Source: Mixophyes australis
Lineage: Eukaryota > Chordata > Amphibia > Anura > Limnodynastidae
Length of the DNA: 64,000 nucleotides
NCBI GenBank assembly: GCA_036250195.1
Contig: JAVHZZ010000010.1
Location: 107,994,278-108,058,277 of the forward strand
Direction of reading: 5' to 3'
The notes beneath the pieces were generated by a model that was not told the DNA's origin, made no database searches, and was given only the letters and a program-made list of their open reading frames with translations. This document shows, piece after piece, positions 12,581-27,455 of the stretch. A program made the position numbers and the translations under genes. Every line of letters starts with the position of its first letter. Position 1 is the first letter of the stretch.

Positions 12581-13344
12581 GGTATGTATTGTTCTAGTTT
12601 GCAGTCTCGTTAGTATATTAATGAGACTTTGTACATCAGGAAAGTGGCACATACAGGAATGTACTTTAACATTCAAGACTTTGAGGTGACTGATGCTCTT
12701 TTAAATGACAATATAAAGTTTTTATAATTGCTTTCATCTTGTAGCTTTCTTTATGTGTTGTCCTAATGAGGAACAATGTGCTTCCTCATTGCTGGGGGAG
12801 TTACATAGACTATCAGTGTTTCTTTATCTGGTTCATGTCGGTTACTGACAACTTCCCGGAATTGAAGTGCGAGGAAACATCCGCAGGTGATTGTATCCTC
12901 TGCTGCAGTGATCTATGGGTAATATACATGTGATATAAAGAGAGTTGTAGAGGTTCTCTGCTAACTACAAATTACGTCTTTGTTATTCTTTCCTTCCACT
13001 GTTGGGAACAAGTCGGTGTTTCTATTTGGAACTTGGTAAATGGGAATTATAGAGCTATATATTGTGATTTTCAGAGTAGTTGTACTACAGCGTCAGATGC
13101 TTTGTTGAAAAGTTAAAGCTGGTAAAGACAAGCTGTGTCCTATATCCAGCTATTACCCAGGATAATACGGCCACTAGGGGCTTGCGGCTCATGTTTTATT
13201 ATATCAGAGTGAGCAGTGTGGCTGCTCTCACTGTGATGAATGCAGATCTGCAGGATGACTTCTGTTTTCTGAAGATTTATAGCAAATTAAGTTGATAATG
13301 TGCTGATCAAGTGGAAAGAAGCTGTATAATGAGTGACCCTCACT
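12006..13344. other. Intron sequence with a (TA)n run
   Basis: No exon is seen. A (TA)n microsatellite lies at 12536-12575 and runs into a short TG stretch. A single GGTCATGTGAC motif occurs near 12352. Confidence 0.6.
12536..12575. repeat. (TA)n microsatellite
   Basis: About 20 TA dinucleotides followed by a few TG. Confidence 0.95.
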
Positions 13345-14265
13345 ATTGTCTGCTCCACTCACTGCAAGCAGGAGAAGTCATGTGACCTTCTCCGCTGTCT
13401 GCTCCATCCCTCACTGGCAGAGAGGTCATGTGACCTGCTCTGCTATCTGCTCCATCCCACACTGGCAGGAGAAGTCATGTGACCTTCTCCGCTGTCTGCT
13501 CCATCCCACACTGGCAGAGGGGTCATGTGACCTTCTCCGCTGTCTGCTCCATCCCTCACTGGCAGAGGGGTCATGTGACCTTCTCCGCTGTCTGCTCCAT
13601 CCCACACTGGCAGAGGGGTCATGTGACCTTCTCCGCTGTCTGCTCCATCCCTCACTGGCAGAGAGGTCATGTGACCTGCTCTGCTATCTGCTCCATCCCA
13701 CACTGGCAGAGGGATCATGTGACCTTCTCTGCTATCTGCTCCATCCCACACTGGCAGAGGGGTCATGTGACCTTCTCTGCTATCTGCTCCATCCCACACT
13801 GGCAGAGAGGTCATGTGACCTGCTCTGCTATCTGCTCCATCCCACACTGGCAGAGGGGTCATGTGACCACCTCCACTACCTGCTCCATCCCACACTGGCA
13901 GAGGGGTCATGTGACCTGCTCTGCTATCTGCTCCATCCCACACTGGCAGAGGGGTCATGTGACCTTCTCTGCTATCTGCTCCATCCCACACTGGCAGAGG
14001 GGTCATGTGACCTGCTCTACTGTTTGCTCCATCCCACACTGGCAGGAGGGGTCATGTGACCACCTCCACTGCCTGCTCCATCCCACACTGGCAGGAGGTG
14101 TCATGTGACCTTCTCCACTGCCTGCTCCATCCCACACTGGCGGGAGGTGTCATGTGACCTTCTCCAATGTCTGCTCCATCCCACACTGGCGGGAGGTGTC
14201 ATGTGACCTTCTCCAATGTCTGCTCCATCCCACACTGGCGGGAGGTGTCATGTGACCTTCTCCAC
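13345..14265. repeat. Minisatellite, 48-bp unit with TCATGTGACC core
   Basis: Nineteen units of mostly 48 bases, each with GTCATGTGACC, CTGCTCCATCCCACACTGGC and a variable AGAGGGGT or AGGAGGTGT junction. Because 48 is a multiple of three and the unit lacks stops, both strands hold ORFs of about 200 codons with a 16-residue repeat (CSIPHWQRGHVT on +). They show no start context or splice logic and are not called as genes. The last four copies use a GGCGGGAGGTGTC junction. Confidence 0.97.
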
Positions 14266-17710
<3,445 letters not shown>

Positions 17711-17724
17711 TGTGATAACTTTGC

Positions 17725-17818
17725 ACCATTGATTAGCGTGCGCTGGAGGGGGGAGGCTTTCATTTCTAATACAGATTAGCGTGCGCTGGAGGGGGGAGGC
17801 TTTCATTTCTAATACAGT
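17725..17818. repeat. Two-copy direct repeat next to G-rich minisatellite
   Basis: GATTAGCGTGCGCTGGAGGG and the bases up to TTTCATTTCTAATACA occur twice in tandem, with a period of about 44 bases, directly before the G-rich array. Confidence 0.9.
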
Positions 17819-17837
17819 GTCGGGAAAAATTGGGGCG

Positions 17838-18513
17838 CCTGGTGCGTGACGGGCAAGGGGGGAGGCTGGCGAGTGACAGGCAAGGGGGGGGGAGGCTGGC
17901 GAGGGACAGGCAAGGGGGGGGGGGGAGGCTGGCGTGTGATGGGCAAGGGGGGAGGCTGGCGAGTGACAGGCAAGGGGGGGGGGAGGCTGGCGAGTGACAG
18001 GCAAGGGGGGAGGAGGCTGGCGAGTGACGGGCAAGGGGGGGGAGGCTGGCGAGTGACGGGCAAGGGGGGGAGGCTGGCGAGTGACGGGCAACGGGGGGAG
18101 GCTGGCGAGTGACGGGCAACGGGGGGAGGCTGGCGAGTGACGGGCAAGGGGGGGAGGCTGGCGAGTGATGGGCAACGGGGGGAAGCTGGCGAGTGACGGG
18201 CAAGGGGGGGGAGGCTGGCGAGTGACGAGCAAGGGGGGGAGGCTGGCGAGTGACGAGCAAGGGGGGGAGGCTGGCGAGTGACGAGCAAGGGGCGGAGGCT
18301 GGCGAGTGACGAGCAAGGGGCGGAGGCTGGCGAGTGACGGGCAACGGGGGGAGGCTGGCGAGTGACGGGCAACGGGGGGAGGCTGGCGAGTGACGGGAAA
18401 GGGGGGGAGGCTGGGGAGTGATGGGCAACGGGGGGAAGCTGGCGAGTGACGGGCAAGGGGGGGAGGCTGGCGAGTGACGGGCAACGGGGGGAGGCTGGCG
18501 AGTGACGAGCAAG
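17838..18513. repeat. G-rich minisatellite, about 27-29-bp unit
   Basis: About 24 units of AGGCTGGCGAGTGACGGGCA followed by a G run of four to about twelve bases. Unit length changes with the G run. The + strand carries a G4-or-longer tract in every unit, so G-quadruplex formation is likely. The minus strand is C-rich and has stop-free frames of about 250 codons (PSLASLPPLPVTRQPPP), which are artefacts. Confidence 0.96.
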
Positions 18514-20815
18514 GACTGCATATGATGTCATTCTACCTGGCATAGAAAAGGGAGTCTCTGCAAAACTAGCCCCCTCTTGACCCCCTTTATATATCTTGTT
18601 ACTCTTTTATATAAGTGGCAACCTTTTTTATTGCTTTACTTGCCTTTTACCTCCTAATATATATTTTGATTTAATCTTTAGTGACAATTTTGGTTGTAGT
18701 ACGATGTTTGTCTACATAATGGACAACATCATAGTTACATCCACCTATATAACAAGCCAGCGCTAACACGTACAAAAGCTGTTTGTCTCGTCCCACCAGA
18801 GCCTGCAGTTTGGTTTTGTCAGGGTGTAAGGTGTCCTGTGTCCAGGGGTATAATATAGTTAGGTGTTGGCTGGGGTGCAGAGCTGTACACGGGGGAGAGA
18901 GACGGTCATAGAGACAGACATCTGTCCTTGAACTCTGTGGTTTTGCTGCTGCCTCAGCCGTCTGCTATTATTGCTCACTGGTTGAAGATGCTTCATGGGG
19001 GAGTAAATAGGCAGATTCCCCACCTTTCTCTCTGTGCCTTGCAGATTACTACTGGGCTCTTTGGGATTGCAAACAGCACAACTAAAATCTGCCTTCCCTT
19101 AAAACTGCACCGAAATACAGAATTACCCGGCACACTCTTTAAATATTTTTCATTCCTTGGATTTCACCTGGTCAGTTTGGCTGCTAACGCTGTGTCAAGA
19201 CTTTATTTTACAGGAAAGTATTTTTATGGAGCCAACAGAAATTTGCACATAGTTTAAAGGGCGGGACGTGTGTTTTATCCAGAGCAGCGTTTAAAGCCAA
19301 CTCTGAAATGGTTTATTTTTATTAAACTACAATGCACAATATTGGGAGCGATTCAAGCTGTGATACCATGTACATGGCACTGTACGCCATGACATACATG
19401 GTTCTGTATATTCTCTGTACGTCTCTGCCACAATAACTGATCACACGTCCATACCATGTACAGGAATACTTGGCAGCATCTGCCGCACTTTATATAAACG
19501 TCCACAATGATTGACAATCCAAGCTGCAGGAGCAATACAGAGATTGACAGACGCAGGGCTGAGATTTATAACAAGGCAGCCGCTGCAGTTTAGAGCGCAG
19601 GACGACTTGGTACTGTCCAAAACAGTTTTGTCCCGTCTTAAGCGACCAGATTAGGGGTTAATCTCCTACAGATCACACCTCTGAACTGTCCCTATTTTTG
19701 TGGGACAGTTCTGTGTCCCTTGCCCATCTTTGTCAGAGAGTTGGGAGGTATTTCCTAGGCAGAGCAGAGACATATGGGTGGGTGCCATTGGTGCATCGCA
19801 AAATGCATGGGGGGGGGGGGGGGGGGGGTGCGGTTAAACTGCTGCGTAATCCTTCATAAGTGCTTCTCACGCTTTGGGGATGTGATCTGCCTCCTCTGTC
19901 TGTCCCGATTTTAAATGCTGCAACGTTGGGAGGTGCAGCCAACATGATACAGGGGGTCTGGTGGGACATACGGATGTAGGTGGTCTTACAAAAGTGCAAA
20001 CCTTCAAATACTAGTGTCAGGAGGATGCCGTGTAGTTCTGGGACTGATCTTCCAAGCTTGTTCCTGATGATAACTTGAGACCAAGAAATTATATATCATT
20101 TTTTATAAGTGAATGAACAGCAGTTCCTACATATAACCCCCAGACCACATTACACGGTCACTGGTGTGTGCGTATCAGCCTGAAGGAGGTGACGTACATG
20201 TGTTATATAGGACATTTAGAGTGTGTTGCAGGAATTACCCGATACGTAGGCTGAACACACAACGTGGAGGTCTAGAGGAAGAGACAGAAATCAGTTTATG
20301 TAAGACTCGAACTATTCTTCCTGTCACTTATGGGTTTTTTACATTTTGTTAAAAAAAATACATACGACCAATTATTATTATCTAACGTTTAATATGGTTT
20401 TAAGGCGGATACACAGTGGCGTCGATGACTCTCTTGCATTTTGATAAGAGTTTGTGTCATAGAAAGTGGACACATTACCTTCCACCAGGATAAACCGTTA
20501 CTATCACATTAGTAATCACTTTCTGGGGGCTGCGGAGGTTCCTGGCGGGCGTTGTGAATCCCCCCTTCTGCGTCTCTGTGTGCAGCTTAGTTCCTGCATT
20601 TGAATGTGATCATTGTTTAGACTAAAGCTGGATCAGGTTGTACAGGAGGTCAGTCCTCCTCACACGTAAACCATGGATGGATGTGTGAGTAGGATACGGT
20701 GCACAGGTCACCATGGTCGGTCCAGAAGTGTTACATGTCGGGATGTTGCTGCAGAAACTGTTACATTGTAACGGACATATCCATTGTTGAAATGTTTGAA
20801 AAATAAATACCCCAC
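18514..20815. other. Intron sequence; G20 run, no gene seen
   Basis: No exon is recognised. A run of about 20 G lies at 19809-19828. Confidence 0.5.
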
Positions 20816-21505
20816 CTCAGATAACTGTATAGTTGGGGTTCCTCTCTACACGTAACTGTATAGTTGGGGTTCTTCTCTACACGTAACTGTATAGTTAGGG
20901 TTCTCTTTCTGTACGTAATTGTATAGTTAGGGTTCCTCTCTGTATGTAACTGTATAGTTAGGGTTCCCTTTCTGTACGTAACTGTATAGTTAGGGTTCCT
21001 CTCTGTACGTAACTGTAGAGTTGGGGTTCTTCTCTACACGTAACTGCTTAGTTAGGGTTCTCTTTCTGTACGTAACTGTATAGTTGGGGTTCTTCTCTAC
21101 ACGTAACTGCTTAGTTAGGGTTCTCTTTCTGTACGTAACTGTATAGTTGGGGTTCTTCTCTACACGTAACTGCTTAGTTAGGGTTCTCTTTCTGTACGTA
21201 ACTGTATAGTTGGGGTTCTTCTCTACACGTAACTGCTTAGTTAGGGTTCTCTTTCTGTACGTAATTGTATAGTTAGGGTTCCTCTCTGTACGTAACTGTA
21301 TAGTTAGGGTTCCCTCTTTGTACGTAACTGTATAGTTAGGGTGCCCTCTTTGTACGTAACTGTATAGTTAGGGTTCCCTCTTTGTACGTAACTGTATAGT
21401 TAGGGTTCCCTCTTTGTACGTAACTGTATAGTTAGGGTTCCCTCTTTGTACGTAACTGTATAGTTAGGGTTCCCTCTTTGTACGTAACTGTATAGTTAGC
21501 GTTCC
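20816..21505. repeat. Minisatellite, 31-32-bp unit containing TTAGGGTT
   Basis: About 21 units of TAACTGTATAGTTAGGGTTC plus a CCTCTTTGTACG-type end. Between about 21005 and 21265 two variants alternate (AGTTGGGGTTCTTCTCTACA and CTTAGTTAGGGTTCTCTTTC), making a dimeric higher-order repeat of about 63 bases. From 21300 on the units are nearly identical. TTAGGG equals the vertebrate telomere hexamer but is not tandem here, so this is not an interstitial telomere. Confidence 0.96.
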
Positions 21506-22566
21506 CCAATAGAATTACTGACCAGAATGCTACTCCAAACGGGGAAAATCTTCTATCCCTATATATAATATATTTGTATTTCTAAAATTAAACCACCTGT
21601 ATTTTGAGTTGAGAAACAAGGGTGGGATGTGAGAAGGTTTCTCATATTCTAAATACGTCTCCCAGGCAATAAGACTCTGACAGGACCGATCTCTGGGGGT
21701 GCACAGGTAGACCCCCCTGTATCTGTCCTGCGTCTGCACTGTAAGACCATAAATTCCAGGGAAACATTTTTGCTTTCGATTTTTGGCAAAACTAAAAAGT
21801 GTTTTATCTAAATAAGAAAAATTAATGTGTATAACAATATAATCTTCAAGCTTAAAGTATTGTAATTGTGAACTGTAATTTCTCAGTCTTTTACTAACAA
21901 CATTACCAGACCCAGCGCTCACTTTATAGAGCCTGGCTGAAGGGAACTGACAAATGTTTGTATAACACACACACAATCTGCACTGTAATTTGCATTGGAA
22001 AAACCATTTATCAGAATAATAGTTCTTTCATCTTTCTGCGAGCTCACGCTGCTCAGGGGAAGCTGACCGGGCGAACAGCTGTCATCGTTTTACAATATTC
22101 AGAGCATCACTTTCTGCGGTGTCTTCTCTAATATGTTTCTGCAAGTTCATGAGCAGATCTCGTCCCGGCTGCATGTGATCCATTATCGGAGCCCTGTCAC
22201 TATTAGTAGTAATTAGAAGGTAAAGGGCATTGTGGGAGACAACCTGATGACCTCGTTGAATGTCTAGTTTCTCTTTGTTGAACGTAAAAAGACTCTTTGC
22301 TTGATGTGTATGATAAGCTGCCCATATACGCAGCAGTTTTGGATGCCCAGTTAAGTCGGTCTTGGCAGAAAATCCGTATATATCCAATCTCCAAAGCGTT
22401 CGTGTCGTAGTCGGTCAAGTCTGCTAATCACAAAGGTTCTGCTTCATCAGCCCGCGCACTGAACAACCGTATCTATGGAGGTGAGCTGTTTGGCCGCTTA
22501 AATATAGTCAAATTATCCAAGAGACAGATCTCCTCTTATATAGTCTGCTATGATAAGACCGTCTTA
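21506..22566. other. Intron sequence; nothing recognised
   Basis: Minus-strand open frames of 100-148 codons occur here, but none shows a domain, splice framing or family motif that I recognise. Confidence 0.45.
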
Positions 22567-22958
22567 GGCTGGGTACAGGTTTTTCACCCGATTATCGGGC
22601 CAATCACACAATAAACGACCGTTCGGCCCGGTATACGCTCCAGCGATTATCGTTCCAAAGCATGTCGTATAGTTTGATTTTATAAACGGCTAAAAATCTT
22701 GTTCAACAATGGAACGACGACGTTCCAATCCTGCAGTGTGTACACACAGGACCGGCAGTGTCCATAGATCTCTATGGAATGTGCAGAGTCACCATCTTTT
22801 CAGCCGACGGTTCTGACAGATGAAGAGCACAGATCTGATGGTAAATCGTGTAAAACCCATATAATGTGTACACCGAATTGGCTACTGATCTGGACTTTGT
22901 CTTTAAATCGTTAACGATATTGCATCAGGAAAAATTATCTGTTGTGTGTACCCAGCCT
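22567..22958. mobile_element. MITE with GGCTGGGTACA ends, copy 1
   Basis: The left end GGCTGGGTACA and right end TGTGTACCCAGCC are inverted repeats about 390 bases apart. The interior shares GTGTACGCTCC-like, ACAGAGTCACCATCT-like and CAGATCTGATGGTAAATC-like blocks with the copy at 37075-37480. No transposase is present, so it is non-autonomous. The left flank is TTA and the right TCA, too short to settle the superfamily. Confidence 0.75.
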
Positions 22959-24510
22959 CATTCCCGTTGATTTTCCAAATAGCATATGTACTCTTCTGCT
23001 TTTTCATTTTCCATACAAACCTTACTGGATGACTTTTCTCTCCCTGTCCGTCTTCTGATGCATAGTACAGCCCAAGTGTCAGCGATGGAACCTGTACGAA
23101 AATACGTCATTATACTGTAAAGATCATAATGTTCACATCTTATTACTGTGCTGGAGGGTTTATATGAGTTTGTATAATATAAGTTAGTATAATGCTTTTA
23201 GCATGGGAAGCTGATGGTTAATGTAAATATTGCCCACATCCTAGGGTTCAGCTACTTGTACACAGTCATGAGGCATGAAGGTGTTATATAATCACAACGT
23301 ACTTTAGAACTGCTCATGTGACCAATAAGAGTTCAGCTAGATATATAAAGTTGTGTGGAAAAGTACTGTGTCTGGTACACAATGCATACAGTACATACCT
23401 CTCTTTAATGAGGGGCATACTTGGAACGGGTCAGTGCACAGGCATAATGGCTGCAGTCTGTAGATTAACGATTACAGTGAAAGAATTAAACGATGGAAGC
23501 TTGAATAGACCTCTGCCATCATCTTTTCCATCTATAGTGTGTGTAACTTCAGTTATCAGTTCATAGACACTGTGGTGTCACATTGTAGGTTTAAATGGCT
23601 TCAGGAGTGTGATATACCTGTGAGAAGTAACAGAGGATCAGCGTCTTGTATGAGAGACCCGGTTCAAACGTTTTGTACAGAAGGGACAAAATGTAAAAAT
23701 AATTCACATGGAGCTAAAATGCACTGCTCATTCTTCCTAGGGTATTAACACCATAAACCACTGAGTTTTCTCTGCACAGGGTAAGTTGTAATAAAAAGGA
23801 AAGCACAGGCAGCAGATTCAGTTATATTATTTAGCTCAGTACTACTCAGCCTTTTATATGTTGATGTGAAAAAGTGGCCATACTATAATAGCTTTCATCT
23901 TAAATATAAAACATATTTGAAAAGTTCTTTTAATCACGTACGATGCTGTCTCCACCAACATGCTGGATAATGACAGCAGGTTGCCATAGCTAGTAACAGA
24001 AATAAAGTATACTTGTACCTAAAAGTTGCTCCAGGATGTGGGAATTATAATAGGACTTCAGGAGCGTATCTAAATCAGCAATGTCAAAATATTTTTTGTT
24101 CCTGTAATGTGTATTGGTGCTTTCCTGGAAAGTATGATCATAAATCCATTTGGATATACTATATGGAGTGACCTCGGCAGATTGACCTCATTATATCACA
24201 GTATTAATGTCGCAATCTGTTTTCGTAAATCAGTCTTAGGTGTTTCTGTAACACTTCCCGATGCGAGGTCTCCCTGGGACAGACAACGCTGCTCTGTAGG
24301 AAAGGATGAGGCGCAAACAGACCAGACCAGGACACCCCAGTATCGTCTTATGAGAATGAGTGATCTTCTTTATATGTATAAGAAGAATACAAAGCCATGG
24401 AAATGAATAATATGTTTAAATATCCTGTGGTACCAGCTTCAGTAGACGCTCATAACACAGGAGCCCAAAAGTTGAGAACCTTTCATGTTTGAGTAGGAAA
24501 CCAGAAGGCA
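22959..24510. other. Intron sequence; nothing recognised
   Basis: No exon, RNA gene or recognisable element is seen. Confidence 0.45.
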
Positions 24511-24851
24511 CCACCATCATCATCACCATTTATTTATATAGCGCCACTAATTCCGCAGCGCTGTACAGAGAACTCACTCACATCAGTCCCTGCCCCATTG
24601 GAGCTTACAGTCTAAATTCCCTAATACACACACACAGACAGAGAGAGAGACTAAGGTCAATTTTGATAGCAGCCAATTAACCTACCAGTATGTTTTTGGA
24701 GTGTGGGAGGAAACCGGAGTACCTGGAGGAAACCCACGCAAACTCGGGGAGAACATACAAACTCCACATAGATAAGACCATGGTCGGAAATTGATCTCAT
24801 GACCCCAGTGCTGTGAGGCAGGAGTGCTAACCACTGAGCCACCGTGCTGCA
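24511..24851 (-). mobile_element. SINE copy 3, reverse, full length
   Basis: It begins with the tail (CATCATCATCACC, TTTATTTATATAGCGCCACT) and ends with GAGCCACCGTGCTGC, the complement of the tRNA-like head. The internal dinucleotide tract is short (ACACACACAC). Confidence 0.92.
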
Positions 24852-27132
24852 CCTTACTCATTCTAACGTGTCTGGATGGTCTTATCTTACAATTCTGGAG
24901 TCTTTAACATTTAGTTCCACCATATGATGATGACACCTAACTCAATGACCCCCCAAAAAAAATCAAATCTAGAGGCCACCGCTTCGCTCAGTAGCCCTCC
25001 AGCTGTAACCTCAGTCTTTATGAACGGCTCCAGGTGTGATACCGCACCCGTTGTGGTGTCTGGCTACATGTATCACTTCTCTCATAACTTGTCATTATCC
25101 CAGTCCCCCTACTAATCTGTACATGGACAGAAGCCCCAACACTAATTCTGCCTATAGCTCCAGCGCTAAGATTAAAAGACCAACCAGCCAATAACGCAGC
25201 TTAATTCAATATGTCAACATCTACAGGTGGATACTGAAGAGTTTCCACGGTATGAGAGATGATTGACCCAGTGTATACCCAGCATCCGGGATCTCGTGAT
25301 TACACGGCTGGAAGTCTATTAAACGGTTTCTGCAGGTCCTGGTACCCATCCGCTCATGGATTTTATGGGACAGGATGTGTGAACTCACCATGATGGTAAC
25401 GTTGTCTCATTACATAATTACCACAAAGGAGAGAGGAGGGAGAAGCCCCTGACGGTCAGAAGGGACAAGTAGTGAGTCTGAGGATGAACGTTTGTTACCC
25501 ACCGCTCTGTGTTGTGTGTCCGTTATCTTCTCCGGATTAAGAGGCCTAACTAAAAGGACTCCCATCGGTATCCATGTTTAATTCCTTTCTTCACATTTAT
25601 ATGTTGTCTTTTGTGGCATATGTTGGGAATTTTGGTAATGTACATTATTTGTGTGTATTTTATCTGTAAAACAACAAGTTGATATGACAGACTTTGCATT
25701 ACTGAGCTGAATAATTGACCTGAAATAACTGGTGTATTTGTACTTGGAGTGTATGTCCACCAAGTTCTCTGTCACTCCTCTGCCACTGGCTCTAAATCTG
25801 GAGTGAGGAGCTTTTCTAAGTTGGCAGAGTTTGGATGACAGCTTTCTAGACTTTGCAGAACTGTACTGTGTGGATTGCTTGATTCCTGCAGGTGGATTAG
25901 GATTGTGGTTACAGTAACTGAAGTGCCTGCAGAATCAGCTTTTTGACCCGTTTGAGATCCCATTGAGACACTGTCCTGAGTCAGCTGTCTGTCTGAGTGT
26001 GGGAGGATACTGCGTAACGAAACTGCAGTAGGATGTCAGGGTAGCACTGAACAGTGTATTTTTACCTTCATGCTTTATGTATGAAAATGTCAATTTCGGG
26101 GTTTATTGATCTCCTAACACTGGCCTCTTGTCTTCACTTAGTTCATCTTTGTCCTCTTATCTGGATAGGTTTCCATAACTTGACTTTTTGTCTTTCTGGT
26201 ATTGACCCTTTGCTGTAGGAGTAGAAATAAGCACTCGTTACTGACGAGGATTCAGCGATGAGGGTTTTTTTTTTCCATTTGAAGTCTCACTGAACCAATG
26301 GGAGAAGTGGAATGTATAATGCAACTTTCCCTGGACAAACATGTAACTATGTGACAGCACATACAGGCCACTGCTGATCCTATAGAGAGCCTGTTGTGCT
26401 CTTGTTAGAGCTCATCAGTGTATGATGTGCAATAGTCGCATCTTCACTGTCAAATGTTACAGGTTAAAACTGCTTCTTAGAGACCAATATATGCAAAGAA
26501 AGCAACCAATTGAAGAGTCCCGTCCTATTGTTCACCATTAAGGTACTTTCCATGATCAATATTTGCAGGTATTGGATTTAGTAACACTCGGGCTGCCTGA
26601 GGTGTGCCGTGCGCTCTCAGGAATGTAATGAGACCTTCCAAAGACATTTTATTCATAGTATTATGATTAGTTTTTAATAGTAGTCATATGGTCCCGTCTA
26701 GAAGATTATTGGTTAATAATCAACTCCGTGTTTAGCGACCCCTCAGGGGCCCGGCCCGCCGTACATAGTACAGATCCTCATGATGTCATCCGAGGCATCC
26801 GTCAGAACTCGCTCCATCTGAGAAGCTTTGGAAAATGTCCGTTTCAGATGTGACTTGTGGTTTGCAGAAAGACATGTGTGATTTCCCTGCCAGTCATTGC
26901 CAATGTCCATTACACGTTTCCGACAGATGCAGGGAGACGCCGTCCCGTAATTCAGACCTTTTGTCGCACAAAAGAAACCGCGTCCCTAAAGAGCAATATG
27001 TTGTGTTCATGTGCTGTTGGAGTAGTGAATCTTCCCTGTTTCAACCCGAATAGCAGACAGAGCTGTTCATACAGTCATAGTAACGTATTGTAGTTTGTCT
27101 GTTCATAGGCTCTTTATGGTCTAACGACTAGT
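24852..27132. other. Intron sequence; unexplained minus open frame
   Basis: A minus-strand frame at 25772-25963 encodes a Ser/Thr/Leu-rich peptide with no motif I recognise. The block 26024-26073 matches 7738-7790, suggesting a dispersed repeat. No SBF2 exon is present. Confidence 0.4.
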
Positions 27133-27341
27133 GCAGCACGGTGGCTCAGTGGTAAGCACTTCTGCCTCACAGCACTGGGGATATGAGTTAAATTCCCGAC
27201 CATGGCCTTATCTGTGAAGAATTTGTATGTTCTCCCCGTGTTTGCGTGGGTTTCCTCCAGGTGCTCCGGTTTCCTCCCACACTCCAAAAACATACTGGTA
27301 GGTTATTTGGCTGCTAACAAATTGACCCTAGTCTGTATCTC

Positions 27342-27372
<31 letters not shown>

Positions 27373-27455
27373 TAGGGAATTTAGACTGTAAGCCCCAATG
27401 GGGCAGGGACTGATGTGAGTGAGTTCTCTGTACAGCGCTGCGGAATCAGTGGCAG
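27133..27455 (+). mobile_element. SINE copy 4, tail truncated
   Basis: The head GCAGCACGGTGGCTCAGTGG and full core are present, with a (TG)n tract at about 27345-27371. The copy ends after TGCGGAATCAGTGGC, lacking the GCTATATAAATAAA end. Confidence 0.92.

Noticed and set aside
13346..14108. ORFs of about 200 codons on both strands with a 16-residue repeat
   Set aside because: The 48-bp unit is a multiple of three without stops. Being open on both strands is typical of a tandem repeat, not a gene.
20816..21505. Interstitial telomere repeat
   Set aside because: TTAGGG occurs once per 32-base unit, not as tandem hexamers.
21530..21976. Minus-strand ORF of 148 codons
   Set aside because: It is the longest non-repeat ORF but has no family resemblance I can name; a chance frame is likely at this window size.
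25772..25963. Minus-strand ORF of 63 codons as a gene or exon
   Set aside because: No recognisable motif and no splice-site support; it lies beside a dispersed-repeat block.
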